From the NCBI GenBank assembly GCA_964588705.1, contig CAZPQV010000020.1:1-33540 (forward strand): DNA of 33,540 bases, written 5' to 3'. Source of the stretch: CAZPQV01 sp964588705 (GTDB taxonomy: Bacteria; Bacteroidota; Bacteroidia; Flavobacteriales; Weeksellaceae). Made by a program: the position numbers and the translations under genes. Shown here piece after piece: positions 7,055 through 15,037 of the stretch (position 1 is its first letter; the number at the start of each line of letters is the position of its first letter). The notes beneath the pieces are model-generated. The model did not search any database. It was not told the DNA's origin and saw only the letters and a list, made by a program, of their open reading frames with translations.

Positions 7055-8113
7055 ATGTTCACACTTGGAAATTTTCTTACGTTCAGCACTTTCGGCGAAA
7101 GTCACGGTTTAGCTTATGGCGGAATTATCAATAATTTTCCGGCAGGTTTGGAGGTTGATTTAGAAAAAATTCAGCACGAGCTCGACAGAAGAAAACCCGG
7201 ACAGAGTGCCATCGTTACGCAAAGAAAAGAAAGCGATACCGTAAAGTTTCTTTCTGGAATATTTGACGGAAAAACCACAGGAACTCCCATTGGTTTTATG
7301 ATTGAAAATGAAAATCAGAAATCCAAGGATTACGAACACATCGCCAATAATTATCGTCCAAGCCACGCAGATTTCACTTATGATCAGAAGTTCGGTTTCA
7401 GAGATTATCGCGGAGGTGGAAAATCATCAGCGCGCGAAACTGTAAATTGGGTGGTTGCCGGCGCTTTGGCAAAGCAACTGCTCCCTGAAATTGAAATCAA
7501 TGCCTTTGTTTCCTCGGTTGGAGAAATCTTTTGTGAAAAACCTTATCAGGAACTGGATTTCAGTAAAACGGAAGATAACGAAGTTCGTTGTCCCGACGCT
7601 GAAACGGCGGATAAAATGATTCAGAAAATCAAAGAAATCAAGAAAGAAGGCAATACAATTGGCGGAACTATTACCTGTGTGATTAAAAATGTTCCGACCG
7701 GAATTGGCGAGCCCGTTTTTGGAAAACTTCAGGCGGAACTTGCAAAAGCAATGATGAACATTAACGCCGCAAAAGGATTTGAATACGGAAGCGGTTTTTG
7801 TGGTGCAAAAATGACCGGGAAGGAACACAACGATATTTTCAATGAAGATTTTTCAACCAAAACCAATCTTTCCGGTGGAATACAGGGCGGAATTTCCAAT
7901 GGAATGGACGTTTACTTCCGCGTGGCATTTAAACCTGTTGCAACTATTCTGAGACCTCAGGAAAGTGTTGATAAAGACGGCAAAAAAGTGACTGTTGAAG
8001 GAAAAGGAAGACACGATCCCTGTGTCGTTCCGCGCGCCGTGCCAATTGTGGAAAATGTGGCAGCATTTGTGCTTGCGGACTTGTTTTTGATTAATAAAAT
8101 CAGACGACTGTAA
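7055..8113 (+). CDS. aroC: Chorismate synthase
   Basis: This is the last step of the shikimate pathway: 5-enolpyruvylshikimate 3-phosphate to chorismate, with reduced FMN. The protein is 352 aa, the usual length. Landmarks: TFGESHG at 12-18 (H17 is the conserved catalytic histidine), GFRDYRGGGKSSARET around 110-125, and the C-terminal GRHDPCVVPRAVPIVE. The start is fixed by the family N-terminus (MFTLGNFLTFSTFGESHG). It is a cytoplasmic flavoenzyme. No other aromatic amino acid genes are nearby; downstream genes are thioredoxin-fold proteins. Confidence 0.97.
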   Translation: MFTLGNFLTFSTFGESHGLAYGGIINNFPAGLEVDLEKIQHELDRRKPGQSAIVTQRKESDTVKFLSGIFDGKTTGTPIGFMIENENQKSKDYEHIANNYRPSHADFTYDQKFGFRDYRGGGKSSARETVNWVVAGALAKQLLPEIEINAFVSSVGEIFCEKPYQELDFSKTEDNEVRCPDAETADKMIQKIKEIKKEGNTIGGTITCVIKNVPTGIGEPVFGKLQAELAKAMMNINAAKGFEYGSGFCGAKMTGKEHNDIFNEDFSTKTNLSGGIQGGISNGMDVYFRVAFKPVATILRPQESVDKDGKKVTVEGKGRHDPCVVPRAVPIVENVAAFVLADLFLINKIRRL

Positions 8114-8145
8114 ACACTATCAATTAATTCAAATAAAATTTAAAA

Positions 8146-8709
8146 ATGAAGAAATACTGGGAAGAAGCCATTAGTTTTGAGGAATATCTGAACTTAAACG
8201 ATGAAAGGCTGAACAACCCTAAAGACGAGGAAGAAGCATCTTTTGCGGAGTATTACGAGCTTGGAAAGCAAAGAATGGAGAGAACACTGAAGACCTTTAA
8301 AAAAGATGCAGAACTCACTGAACTGCTAAAATCCAAAAAATTCAACGGAAAAGTGCTCATTATTTCCGAACCTTGGTGTGGAGATGCCAGTGCAACGGTT
8401 CCGGCAGTGACCAAGTTTTTCGAAGAAACCAATGAAGTGAAAATTTTCCTTCGCGACAGCGATACCAGTCTTATTGACCAGTTTTTAACCAACGGAACAC
8501 AGTCGATTCCGATTGTTTTGCTGCTTGATGAAAACTATAATGTAATTAACCATTGGGGACCAAGACCGAAATACGGACAGGATTTATTGAAAAAATTCAA
8601 AGAAAATCCTGACACTTATCCGAAAGACGATTTTTACAACGATTTGCAGGTTTACTACGCTAAAAACCGTGGTAAGGACGCCATCGAAGAAATCCTTGAA
8701 CTATTGTAA
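8146..8709 (+). CDS. Thioredoxin-fold protein with single-cysteine WCGDA site
   Basis: 187 aa, no signal peptide, hence cytoplasmic. A charged helical N-terminal part (about 1-65) precedes a thioredoxin fold (about 66-150). The active-site region is EPWCGDAS (C78) and the cis-proline loop is SIPIV (P122). The second redox cysteine of CxxC is replaced by alanine, so it cannot form the normal active-site disulfide. It may act as a monothiol protein or through a partner. This thioredoxin-like type, with PWCGD, is frequent in Bacteroidota and Firmicutes and has no settled function. The 11-base gap to the next gene suggests co-transcription with the TlpA-like protein. Confidence 0.8.
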   Translation: MKKYWEEAISFEEYLNLNDERLNNPKDEEEASFAEYYELGKQRMERTLKTFKKDAELTELLKSKKFNGKVLIISEPWCGDASATVPAVTKFFEETNEVKIFLRDSDTSLIDQFLTNGTQSIPIVLLLDENYNVINHWGPRPKYGQDLLKKFKENPDTYPKDDFYNDLQVYYAKNRGKDAIEEILELL

Positions 8710-8720
8710 AATTTAAAATC

Positions 8721-9251
8721 TTGAAGAAAAACATCATTTATATTTTCCTTGTGGCTGTGCTTGCGGCCGTGGCTTTTATTCCGGGAGTGAAAGAAATGTT
8801 TTTTCCCGTTGCGGAAATCGAAAGCGCCGTAAAAGTTGATGAAGCCGATTACGATGTAAAACTTAAAGGCATAAATACAAGCAGCACCAACCTGAAAAAC
8901 TTCCGGGAGAAAAAAGTAGTTTTCCTTAACTTTTGGGGAACCTGGTGCGCACCGTGCCGTACAGAATGGCCGTCCATTGAGCAACTTTATCTGGAGAAAA
9001 AAGATGATATGGATTTTGTACTGATTGCGATGATGGATAAGGAAGAAGACGTACGAAAATTCATAAAAGACAATAATTATACTGCGCCTGTTTATATTGC
9101 CGAAAGCCCAATAAACGGGAAGATTTTACCTAAGGTTTTCCCTACCACATTTCTATTGGATAAAGACGGTAGAATCCTCCTGAAAGAAACAGCTTCCAAA
9201 GACTGGAACACTACAGAATCTAAACAGTTTATCGAAAGTTTTACAAAATAA
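8721..9251 (+). CDS. TlpA/ResA-like membrane-anchored thioredoxin
   Basis: 176 aa. Residues 4-20 are one hydrophobic segment, acting as signal anchor or signal peptide, which puts the thioredoxin domain in the periplasm. The redox site is WCAPC (C76, C79) in FLNFWGTWCAPCRTEWP, and the cis-proline loop is FPTTFLLD. Such proteins reduce or handle disulfides in cytochrome maturation or general envelope redox. No ATG is available near the expected N-terminus: translation most likely starts at the TTG at 8721, giving MKKNIIYIFL, a sensible signal sequence. It lies 11 bases after the preceding thioredoxin-like gene. Confidence 0.88.
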   Translation: MKKNIIYIFLVAVLAAVAFIPGVKEMFFPVAEIESAVKVDEADYDVKLKGINTSSTNLKNFREKKVVFLNFWGTWCAPCRTEWPSIEQLYLEKKDDMDFVLIAMMDKEEDVRKFIKDNNYTAPVYIAESPINGKILPKVFPTTFLLDKDGRILLKETASKDWNTTESKQFIESFTK

Positions 9252-9332
9252 TTTTTAACAAAACATTACCATTTCACTCTAACAATTGGAATGGAATTTG
9301 TAAAATACTGACTGTTAATTTTTAAAACATAA

Positions 9333-9671
9333 ATGAAATACTCAAAAATTCAATTAATTAAAGAAGCGATTAAACATAAAGGCTTCATCCAAAAGATTCC
9401 TGTGTTTTGGCGTATGGTGAAAATGTGGCGCAAGGGATATTATCCTACGAACTCCATGGATATGATTTTGCCCATTTTAGGACTGGTTTACGTTATCTCA
9501 CCGATCGATTTACTTCCGGAAATTGCAATTCCGTTGGTTGGCTCTTTAGATGACCTTGCGGTTCTGACCCTTGTGATTCCGAAACTGATGAAAGAAGTTG
9601 ACAAATTTTTACTTTGGGAAGCGATGCAGAAGGAAGGTATTACGACCATTGATGTTGAAGAAGTAAAATAA
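9333..9671 (+). CDS. YkvA-family (DUF1232) small membrane protein
   Basis: 112 aa. The central part, about residues 40-75, has the DUF1232 signature: a helix GLVYVISPIDLLPE followed by a second hydrophobic helix with GSLDDLAVLTLV. The N-terminus is basic (KYSKIQLIKEAIKHKGF). The domain is widespread and membrane-associated, with no established biochemical activity. It is preceded by about 80 non-coding bases and followed by a terminator at 9697, so it is probably monocistronic or the end of the thioredoxin operon. Confidence 0.85.
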   Translation: MKYSKIQLIKEAIKHKGFIQKIPVFWRMVKMWRKGYYPTNSMDMILPILGLVYVISPIDLLPEIAIPLVGSLDDLAVLTLVIPKLMKEVDKFLLWEAMQKEGITTIDVEEVK

Positions 9672-9696
9672 TTTTTTCTCATATATTGATTACCTG

Positions 9697-9725
9697 CCGT
9701 TCGGAATTCTTCGAACGGTTTTTTT
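9697..9725 (+). terminator. Terminator after the YkvA-like gene
   Basis: Stem CCGTTCG (9697-9703) with CGAACGG (9712-9718), 8-base loop, then seven T (9719-9725). It ends two bases before an in-frame TTG upstream of miaA, which argues against starting miaA there. Confidence 0.85.
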
Positions 9726-9741
9726 ATTGCAGAAAAATCAG

Positions 9742-9749
9742 GAAATTTG
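9742..9749 (+). promoter_or_regulatory. Possible -7 box of miaA
   Basis: GAAATTTG differs from TAnnTTTG at the first base only and ends 4 nt before the GTG start at 9754, as in fmt and aroC. Even the base after the box (C) is the same in all three. Confidence 0.35.
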
Positions 9750-9753
9750 CAGC

Positions 9754-10653
9754 GTGAAAACCCTCATCTCCATTATTGGAACCACCGGAATCGGAAAAAC
9801 AAAACTCGCTATTGAAATTGCAAAACATTTCAATACAGAAATTATTTCATGCGATTCGAGACAGTTTTTCAAAGAAATGAAAATAGGAACTGCGGCTCCA
9901 ACAGATGAAGAACTGACTGAGGCAAAACATCACTTCATAGGAAATCTTTCGGTGGAAGATTATTATTCCATCGGTCAGTATGAAGTTGATGCACTGAAAC
10001 AACTGAATGATATTTTCAACAAAAACGATTTTGCGGTAATGGTTGGTGGAAGCATGATGTATGAAAAAGCAGTTATTGAAGGACTAAATGATCTGCCTGA
10101 AGCCAACGAAGACCATCAGAATAAACTAAATGAAATTCTTGAAAAAAATGGTATTGAAGAACTTCATGAAATTCTCGCGAAAGAAGATCCCGAATACTAT
10201 GAAGTTGTAGACCGTTACAACCCAAGACGTTTACTGCGAGCCATTGACGTGATTTGGCAAACCGGAAGAAAGTATTCTGATTTGATTTCTGAGCCAAAAA
10301 ACAAACGCGATTTCCGGGTAATCAGAATTGGGATTGATGCGCCACGAGAAATCATATATGAAAGAATCAATCAGCGTGTTGATAAAATGATCGAAAACGG
10401 TTTGGTGAAAGAAGTCCAAAAACTTATTAATTACAAAGACAAAACTGCGCTTCAAACCGTAGGTTATACTGAAATTTTCAAATATTTAGACGGCGAATGG
10501 ACATTGGATTTTGCAATTGAAGAAATCAAGAAAAATTCAAGAAGATTTGCCAAACGACAGCTGACATGGTATCGGAAAGAAGAGAACATCCATTGGGTGA
10601 ATTTTGAAAATTCTAAACAAGAAGCCTTATCTTTGCTCAGTAAATTAATGTAA
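9754..10653 (+). CDS. miaA: tRNA dimethylallyltransferase
   Basis: It adds a dimethylallyl group to A37 of tRNAs that read UNN codons. The P-loop is GTTGIGKT (9-16), the substrate motif is CDSRQFFKEMKIGTAAP (33-49), and RRLLRAIDV and QTVGYTEI are family landmarks. From the GTG at 9754 the protein is 299 aa, matching the usual 300 or so, and begins with KTLISIIG, the first beta strand. An in-frame TTG at 9727 would add nine unneeded residues directly after the terminator T run, so I prefer the GTG. The P-loop reads TTG-IG where many homologues have PTASG, still within GxxxxGKT. The next gene starts after 51 bases. Confidence 0.93.
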   Translation: MKTLISIIGTTGIGKTKLAIEIAKHFNTEIISCDSRQFFKEMKIGTAAPTDEELTEAKHHFIGNLSVEDYYSIGQYEVDALKQLNDIFNKNDFAVMVGGSMMYEKAVIEGLNDLPEANEDHQNKLNEILEKNGIEELHEILAKEDPEYYEVVDRYNPRRLLRAIDVIWQTGRKYSDLISEPKNKRDFRVIRIGIDAPREIIYERINQRVDKMIENGLVKEVQKLINYKDKTALQTVGYTEIFKYLDGEWTLDFAIEEIKKNSRRFAKRQLTWYRKEENIHWVNFENSKQEALSLLSKLM

Positions 10654-10704
10654 TAATCTAACAAGACAGCAATCAGAATTGCTCAATTGAAAAACTAAAA
10701 TATT

Positions 10705-11262
10705 ATGGCAGATACACCTTCAAATATGCTGGAACTCGGAACAAAAGCACCTTATTTTGAACTTCCGAACCCATCAAAAAGCAACGAAATACAAACCTTA
10801 GAAGAACTGAAGGGTGAAAAAGGAACCCTGGTGTTTTTTATGTGTAACCACTGCCCTTTCGTGCTTCACGTGATCGATAAACTTACCGAACTTTACGAAG
10901 ATTACAACGATAAAGGAATCGAATTCATAGGAATAAATGCCAACAACGTTGAAAAATATCCTGCGGATTCTCCTGAAAAAATGATTAAATTTCAGATTGA
11001 AAGAAGATTCGATTTCCCGTATCTGTACGATGAGAGCCAAAGTATTGCAAAGGCATACGACGCTGCCTGCACTCCGGATTTTTATTTCTTCGATGATAAA
11101 CTTGATTTGATTTATCGCGGACAAATGGACGATTCGAGACCGGGAAATCATAAAGAAGTTACTGGCGAAGATTTAGTGATTGCTTTTGAAAATCTCTTGG
11201 CAGGACAACCTCAGGAAGAAATTCAGAAACCGAGCATGGGTTGCAATATTAAATGGAAATAA
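10705..11262 (+). CDS. Thioredoxin/AhpC-fold protein with CNHCPF site
   Basis: 185 aa, cytoplasmic (no signal sequence). It belongs to the peroxiredoxin-like/thioredoxin branch often called PRX_like1. The first part LGTKAPYFELPNP is the AhpC/TSA-type N-terminus. The redox motif is CNHCPF (C47, C50), with ACTPDFYFFD (C122, P124) further on and the conserved tail SMGCNIKWK (C180). The family is widespread in Bacteroidota, cyanobacteria and proteobacteria; its partner and substrate are not established. It is the third thioredoxin-fold gene within about 3 kb. A terminator follows at once. Confidence 0.88.
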   Translation: MADTPSNMLELGTKAPYFELPNPSKSNEIQTLEELKGEKGTLVFFMCNHCPFVLHVIDKLTELYEDYNDKGIEFIGINANNVEKYPADSPEKMIKFQIERRFDFPYLYDESQSIAKAYDAACTPDFYFFDDKLDLIYRGQMDDSRPGNHKEVTGEDLVIAFENLLAGQPQEEIQKPSMGCNIKWK

Positions 11263-11285
11263 AAAAACGCTCTTGGAGCGTTTTT
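11261..11285. terminator. Bidirectional terminator between convergent genes
   Basis: Stem ACGCTC (11267-11272) with GAGCGT (11276-11281), loop TTG, extended by A-T pairs on both sides. It gives a T run on either strand and serves both the thioredoxin-like gene and the hydrolase gene. Confidence 0.85.
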
Positions 11286-11301
11286 CTTTTTTGTGAACCA
11301 A

Positions 11302-11940
11302 TTATCTGAAAAAGGGATTGTACTGCTTCTCAAAACCAACGGTCGTAGAATTTCCGTGGCCGGAAAAAACTTTGGTTTCGTCATCCAAAACAAACAGTTT
11401 AGTACGGATACTTTCTAACAGCTGCTCGTGATTGCCTTTATACAAATCGGTTCTTCCGATACTGCCTTCAAAGAGAACATCACCGGAAATCACGAATTTT
11501 TGGCTTTCACAATGGTACGCTACATGCCCTGGGGAATGTCCCGGAACGTGATATACTTTCAGTTCGTCCTCATCAAGTTTTACGGTTTCATGTTCAGAAA
11601 CATAACTGATTTCACCTTCAAACGGTTTGAAAAAGAAACCAAACTGCCTTGCTGACATTGGATTTCTGTCCAGGATTTCTTTCTCAATTTCGTGCATGAT
11701 TACCGGAACTTTAAAAGTATCGTAAGCCCATTGTAAACCCAAAACATGATCGATATGTGCGTGCGTCAGCAAAATTTTCTGAATTTTTAATTCATTATCA
11801 TTAATGAAACTTTGCAGCGCCTTCGTTTCATGCTCGTGAATATTTCCCGGATCGATGATGAATGCACTTCCATTTTCATTGTAAACTACATAGGTGTTTT
11901 CGGAAAAAGGATTGAATGAAAAAGACTGTATTTTTAGCAT
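11302..11940 (-). CDS. MBL-fold metallo-hydrolase (glyoxalase II-like)
   Basis: 212 aa cytoplasmic hydrolase of the metallo-beta-lactamase fold. Metal ligands are visible: H60, H62, D64 and H65 in THAHIDH; H135 in VPGHSPGH; D154 in SGDVLFEGSIGRTD; and H195 in FSGHGNST. The short form without the glyoxalase II C-terminal domain, together with GSIGRTDL, is typical of the YcbL-like group, which hydrolyses S-lactoylglutathione-like thioesters in some species. Substrate here is not known. It is a single gene with its own -7 box. Confidence 0.92.
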   Translation of the reverse strand: MLKIQSFSFNPFSENTYVVYNENGSAFIIDPGNIHEHETKALQSFINDNELKIQKILLTHAHIDHVLGLQWAYDTFKVPVIMHEIEKEILDRNPMSARQFGFFFKPFEGEISYVSEHETVKLDEDELKVYHVPGHSPGHVAYHCESQKFVISGDVLFEGSIGRTDLYKGNHEQLLESIRTKLFVLDDETKVFSGHGNSTTVGFEKQYNPFFR

Positions 11941-11957
11941 CTTGAATAATTAAAACA

Positions 11958-11965
11958 CAAATTTA
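11958..11965 (-). promoter_or_regulatory. -7 box of the MBL-fold hydrolase gene
   Basis: On the minus strand this is TAAATTTG, an exact TAnnTTTG match 17 nt upstream of the ATG at 11940. No clear -33 element. Confidence 0.45.
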
Positions 11966-12027
11966 ACCATTACGGATTTATTAAATCCTATATAAAACAT
12001 TTTGGCTTAATATTCGTTATATTCGCA

Positions 12028-13242
12028 ATGATGAAAAGGTTTTTACTTCTTTTTTTATTAATTTCAGTGTTCACTTTCGGGCAGGACATCCGAAGTATTC
12101 AGTTGTTTAATCCTCAAACCAATGACATTACTCCGGTTATTGGTTTTAACGAACAACTGATTCTGCGTTTTGACGACTTCTCCAATTCGAGCACTATTTA
12201 TCGTTATACACTTAAGCATTACGACCGAAATTGGGAAGACGACGGACTTTTCTATACCGAATATGCCAACGGAAGTTTAAACGGACTGATTGATAAATTT
12301 CAGTATTCCTTCAATACTTTACAACGATACACCCATTATTCACTGACTTTTCCAAACGATAAAATTCAGCCAAAAATATCAGGGAATTTCGAGATTATTG
12401 TTTATAAAGATTCACCGTCGAAACCATTATTCACCAAACGGTTTGCAGTGGTAGAAGATGCTGCAAATATTGCCGTAAAAGTAGGCAGAACTACAGATTC
12501 GAGAAATCCTGAAATAAATCAGCGTGTAGAAGTTCAGGCGATTGGCAACGGTTCGCAGCTTGGTTCAAACCTGAATTCTGTTTCGTTAAATGTCATCCAA
12601 AACAACAACTGGAATATTGGCGTTTACAACCAAAAACCAAGTTCATCGCTTGGAAACCGAGTGCTTTTCCAACAACTAAATCTTTCTTTTCCAGGATATA
12701 ACGAGTTTTATTATTTCAATAATAAAATTATGAATCAGCCTTTGGACATGGTTGCCGGACACGAAATTATTGAAGATCAGAACTATACTTACCTCTTTCC
12801 GGTTTGGGCGTTTCCTTTAAATTATCAGTTTCAGCCGGATGTGAACGGTGCGTATTATTTCCGAAGAAATGATTTGGGAATTGAACGGAATGCCGATAAC
12901 GAAGGTGATTATTCCTGGGTTTATTTTGCTTTAGATTCTGAAAAAACCGATAAAGAAATTTTTGTTTTGGGTGCATTCAACGATTATTTGCCAAGCAAAG
13001 AAAACCAGATGTTTTACGATGAACAGGCACAAAAATATATCGCAAAAATCTACCTGAAACAGGGATTCTACAATTATATTTTAGCCACAAAAAATAAGAA
13101 TGGAAGTATTAATTACGGAGAAATAAACGGTAATTTCTGGCAGACCGAAAATCTGTATCAGGCATTTCTTTATTACCGTCCGTTCGGCCGAAACTATGAT
13201 GGATTAATGGGTTACGGTGAATTCCGGACTCCGGTTCAATAA
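12028..13242 (+). CDS. Type IX secretion system Plug protein (DUF5103)
   Basis: 404 aa with an N-terminal signal peptide (KRFLLLFLLISVFTFGQ), so exported. The first domain (about 20-140) has the DUF5103/T9SS plug pattern, including PVIGFNEQLILRFDD, YRYTLKHYDRNW and a GSLNGLIDKFQYSFNT stretch. The rest is the beta-rich C-terminal part with conserved aromatic positions. In Flavobacterium johnsoniae the Plug protein closes the periplasmic side of the SprA translocon pore, so this gene implies a working type IX system elsewhere in the genome. Translation could begin at either of two adjacent ATGs (12028 or 12031). Upstream lies TATATTCG (12018-12025), one mismatch from the -7 consensus. Confidence 0.82.
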   Translation: MMKRFLLLFLLISVFTFGQDIRSIQLFNPQTNDITPVIGFNEQLILRFDDFSNSSTIYRYTLKHYDRNWEDDGLFYTEYANGSLNGLIDKFQYSFNTLQRYTHYSLTFPNDKIQPKISGNFEIIVYKDSPSKPLFTKRFAVVEDAANIAVKVGRTTDSRNPEINQRVEVQAIGNGSQLGSNLNSVSLNVIQNNNWNIGVYNQKPSSSLGNRVLFQQLNLSFPGYNEFYYFNNKIMNQPLDMVAGHEIIEDQNYTYLFPVWAFPLNYQFQPDVNGAYYFRRNDLGIERNADNEGDYSWVYFALDSEKTDKEIFVLGAFNDYLPSKENQMFYDEQAQKYIAKIYLKQGFYNYILATKNKNGSINYGEINGNFWQTENLYQAFLYYRPFGRNYDGLMGYGEFRTPVQ

Positions 13243-13270
13243 AAAAACTTCCGGCAAAACACCGAAAGTT
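13241..13270 (-). terminator. Terminator of the Crp-family gene
   Basis: On the minus strand a 9-bp stem (13262-13270 with 13246-13254, one G-U pair, 7-base loop) is followed by seven T. On the plus strand the wobble becomes a C-A mismatch, so it should work best for the minus-strand operon. It overlaps the Plug stop codon by two bases. Confidence 0.7.
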
Positions 13271-13285
13271 CTATTTCAATTCATA

Positions 13286-13852
13286 TCAAGCAATTCTCGC
13301 CCGGATTCTACTAAGTGCCTGTGGTGTAATTCCAAGGTATGACGCCACGTGCTTTAAAGGAATTTGCTTAAACCATTCCGGATTAGTATTCATCAATTCA
13401 ATATAATGTTCTTCAGGAGATTTGGTAAGCAACGATATCTCTCTGGATGAGCTTAAAATATAAAGAAACTCAGCGGAAATCCTTCCTATCCTGTTTCCTC
13501 CCGGTGTTTTGATGTAGCAATCCTGAAGATCATCATAACTTATCCGCCAGCATTTGCAATCGGTAAGGGTTTCAATATTGGTTGTGCAGGGCTTCCTTAA
13601 AATGAACGATGTATAACCGCTGACAAACGTATCAGAAAACGTAAAGCGCAGCGTTCTCTCCTTATCATTTGCCATCATATAAGTGCGAATAATGCCTTCT
13701 TCTAAGAAAGTAAGATAATTTTCTACCTCTCCTTCCTTTAGGAGAATTGTACCCTTTGGATATTCAATATATTCAAATTTATCGGCAAAATAATTCCAAT
13801 CTTCATCATCGATTTCCAAAAAAGGATAGGCTTTACTTTTGTTTTCTCTCAT
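13286..13852 (-). CDS. Crp/Fnr-family transcriptional regulator
   Basis: 188 aa. The cyclic-nucleotide-binding-like beta barrel spans about 15-110 (YPKGTILLKEGEVENYLTFLEEGIIRTY). The C-terminal helix-turn-helix is IPLKHVASYLGITPQALSRIRARI (about 164-187). This is the short Bacteroidota type of Crp family. Two cysteines near 88 and 98-100 are not arranged like the Fnr Fe-S motif, so the ligand is unknown. It is the last gene of a likely nfu-hemH-crp series, 43 bases after hemH, and might sense a signal related to iron, heme or redox; that is inference from position only. Confidence 0.88.
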   Translation of the reverse strand: MRENKSKAYPFLEIDDEDWNYFADKFEYIEYPKGTILLKEGEVENYLTFLEEGIIRTYMMANDKERTLRFTFSDTFVSGYTSFILRKPCTTNIETLTDCKCWRISYDDLQDCYIKTPGGNRIGRISAEFLYILSSSREISLLTKSPEEHYIELMNTNPEWFKQIPLKHVASYLGITPQALSRIRARIA

Positions 13853-13895
13853 AAACTTTATTATTGCTTAGGCGCTATATAAATTTACAAAAAAA

Positions 13896-14954
13896 CTACT
13901 TATTCAAAGCCTCTTCACAAAGAATTTTCACCACATTTATCCACGGATCCTCATCGTTTAAGCAGGCAATGTAATGGTAATTTTCCCCTCCGGCGTGCAT
14001 AAACTCTTCTTTTCCTTCCACCGCAATTTCCTCAAGCGTTTCAAGACAGTCGGAAACGAAAGCAGGACAAACAATTGCTAAATTTTTAACTCCGTTTTTA
14101 GGAAGATTTTCTAAAGTTTCATCGGTGTATGGCTCGATCCATTTATCATTTCCTAACCTGGATTGAAAAGTAACAACCACTTTTTCCTTATCTAAACCTA
14201 ATTTTTCACGAACAAGCTCTGTGGTTTTAAAACACTGATGTCTGTAGCAATACTGGTGCGCCGGAAGCGAATCCTGCATACAGCAATTGTCGATTCGGCA
14301 GGTTTTTGTAGGATCGGTTTTGTAAAGATGTCTTTCCGGAACGCCATGATAGGAGAACTGAAGCTTATCGAAATTCTCAGGAAGTTTTTCGCGGATGCTT
14401 TCCGTTAAACAGTCGATGTAAATATCTCTGTCGTAAAACGGCGGAACATAGCTGATTTTCACATTCGGGAACTTCTTCTTCCTTACATCCTCGGCTTTCT
14501 CTACAACCGTTTCTGTTGTACTCATCGCATATTGCGGATAAAGCGGAAACAGAACAATATCGTCCACACCCTGTTCTGTAAGTTTTCGGATTCCGGTTTC
14601 AATACTTGGCTCGGCATATCTCATCCCGATTTCCACTGGAACATCAACCAATTTTTGTAATTTTTTCTGAATCTGTGCAGTGATTACAATCAGTGGCGAA
14701 CCTTCGTCGGTCCAAACCGTTTCATAGGCAGCAGCAGATTTTTTCGGTCTGGTTTTCAGGATAATTCCACGAACGAGAAGTGCTCTCCAAAACCAACGGT
14801 AATCGATCACCCTTTCATCCATCAGGAACTCATCCAAATATTCCTTTACATCCTCAACTTTTGTAGATTTTGGCGAACCTAAGTTCACCAGCAAAATTCC
14901 TTTTCTCGAGTTCCGAGATTCGGGGTTCGAGATTTGGGGTTCTATATTATTCAT
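13896..14954 (-). CDS. hemH: Ferrochelatase, with internal cysteine cluster
   Basis: It inserts ferrous iron into protoporphyrin IX or, in some bacteria, coproporphyrin III. 352 aa. The catalytic histidine is H203 in SYHGVPERH and the conserved acid is E305 in DCLETLEE. The N-terminal core starts at KGILLVNLGSP (18-28). Residues 219-241 hold five cysteines (C219, C224, C225, C236, C241), a pattern seen in the class of bacterial ferrochelatases with an internal [2Fe-2S] cluster. Residues 4-16 are encoded by a tandem intergenic-type repeat, so the N-terminus appears to be a repeat-derived extension. There is no ATG between the repeat and the core, so the ATG at 14954 is the only sensible start. 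nfu lies 83 bases upstream. Confidence 0.95.
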   Translation of the reverse strand: MNNIEPQISNPESRNSRKGILLVNLGSPKSTKVEDVKEYLDEFLMDERVIDYRWFWRALLVRGIILKTRPKKSAAAYETVWTDEGSPLIVITAQIQKKLQKLVDVPVEIGMRYAEPSIETGIRKLTEQGVDDIVLFPLYPQYAMSTTETVVEKAEDVRKKKFPNVKISYVPPFYDRDIYIDCLTESIREKLPENFDKLQFSYHGVPERHLYKTDPTKTCRIDNCCMQDSLPAHQYCYRHQCFKTTELVREKLGLDKEKVVVTFQSRLGNDKWIEPYTDETLENLPKNGVKNLAIVCPAFVSDCLETLEEIAVEGKEEFMHAGGENYHYIACLNDEDPWINVVKILCEEALNK

Positions 14955-15033
14955 TGTTTTTAATCTTAGTTTTAATATTTTAAAATACGAAATTCAGAAC
15001 TCGGAATTTGAAACTCGCATCCCGAACCTCGCA
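14905..15033. repeat. Heptad/14-bp repeat element spanning the hemH start
   Basis: Two arms flank an AT-rich centre. The left arm (14905-14942) reads as CGAGTTCCGAGATT, then CGGGGTTCGAGATT, then TGGGGTTC, a degenerate 14-bp period made of two heptads. The right arm (14987-15033) is related on the opposite strand: its reverse complement contains GCGAGGTTCGGGATGCGAG. The arms are therefore roughly inverted. The same unit occurs at 24243-24304. The left arm lies within hemH codons. Confidence 0.7.
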
Positions 15034-15037
15034 TCAC

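Noticed and set aside
9727..9753. TTG start for miaA
   Set aside because: Directly after the terminator T run and adds residues that homologues lack; GTG 9754 fits length, first strand and box spacing.
14905..15033. CRISPR array
   Set aside because: Units are 14 bp, degenerate and contiguous, with no spacers and no cas genes in the window.
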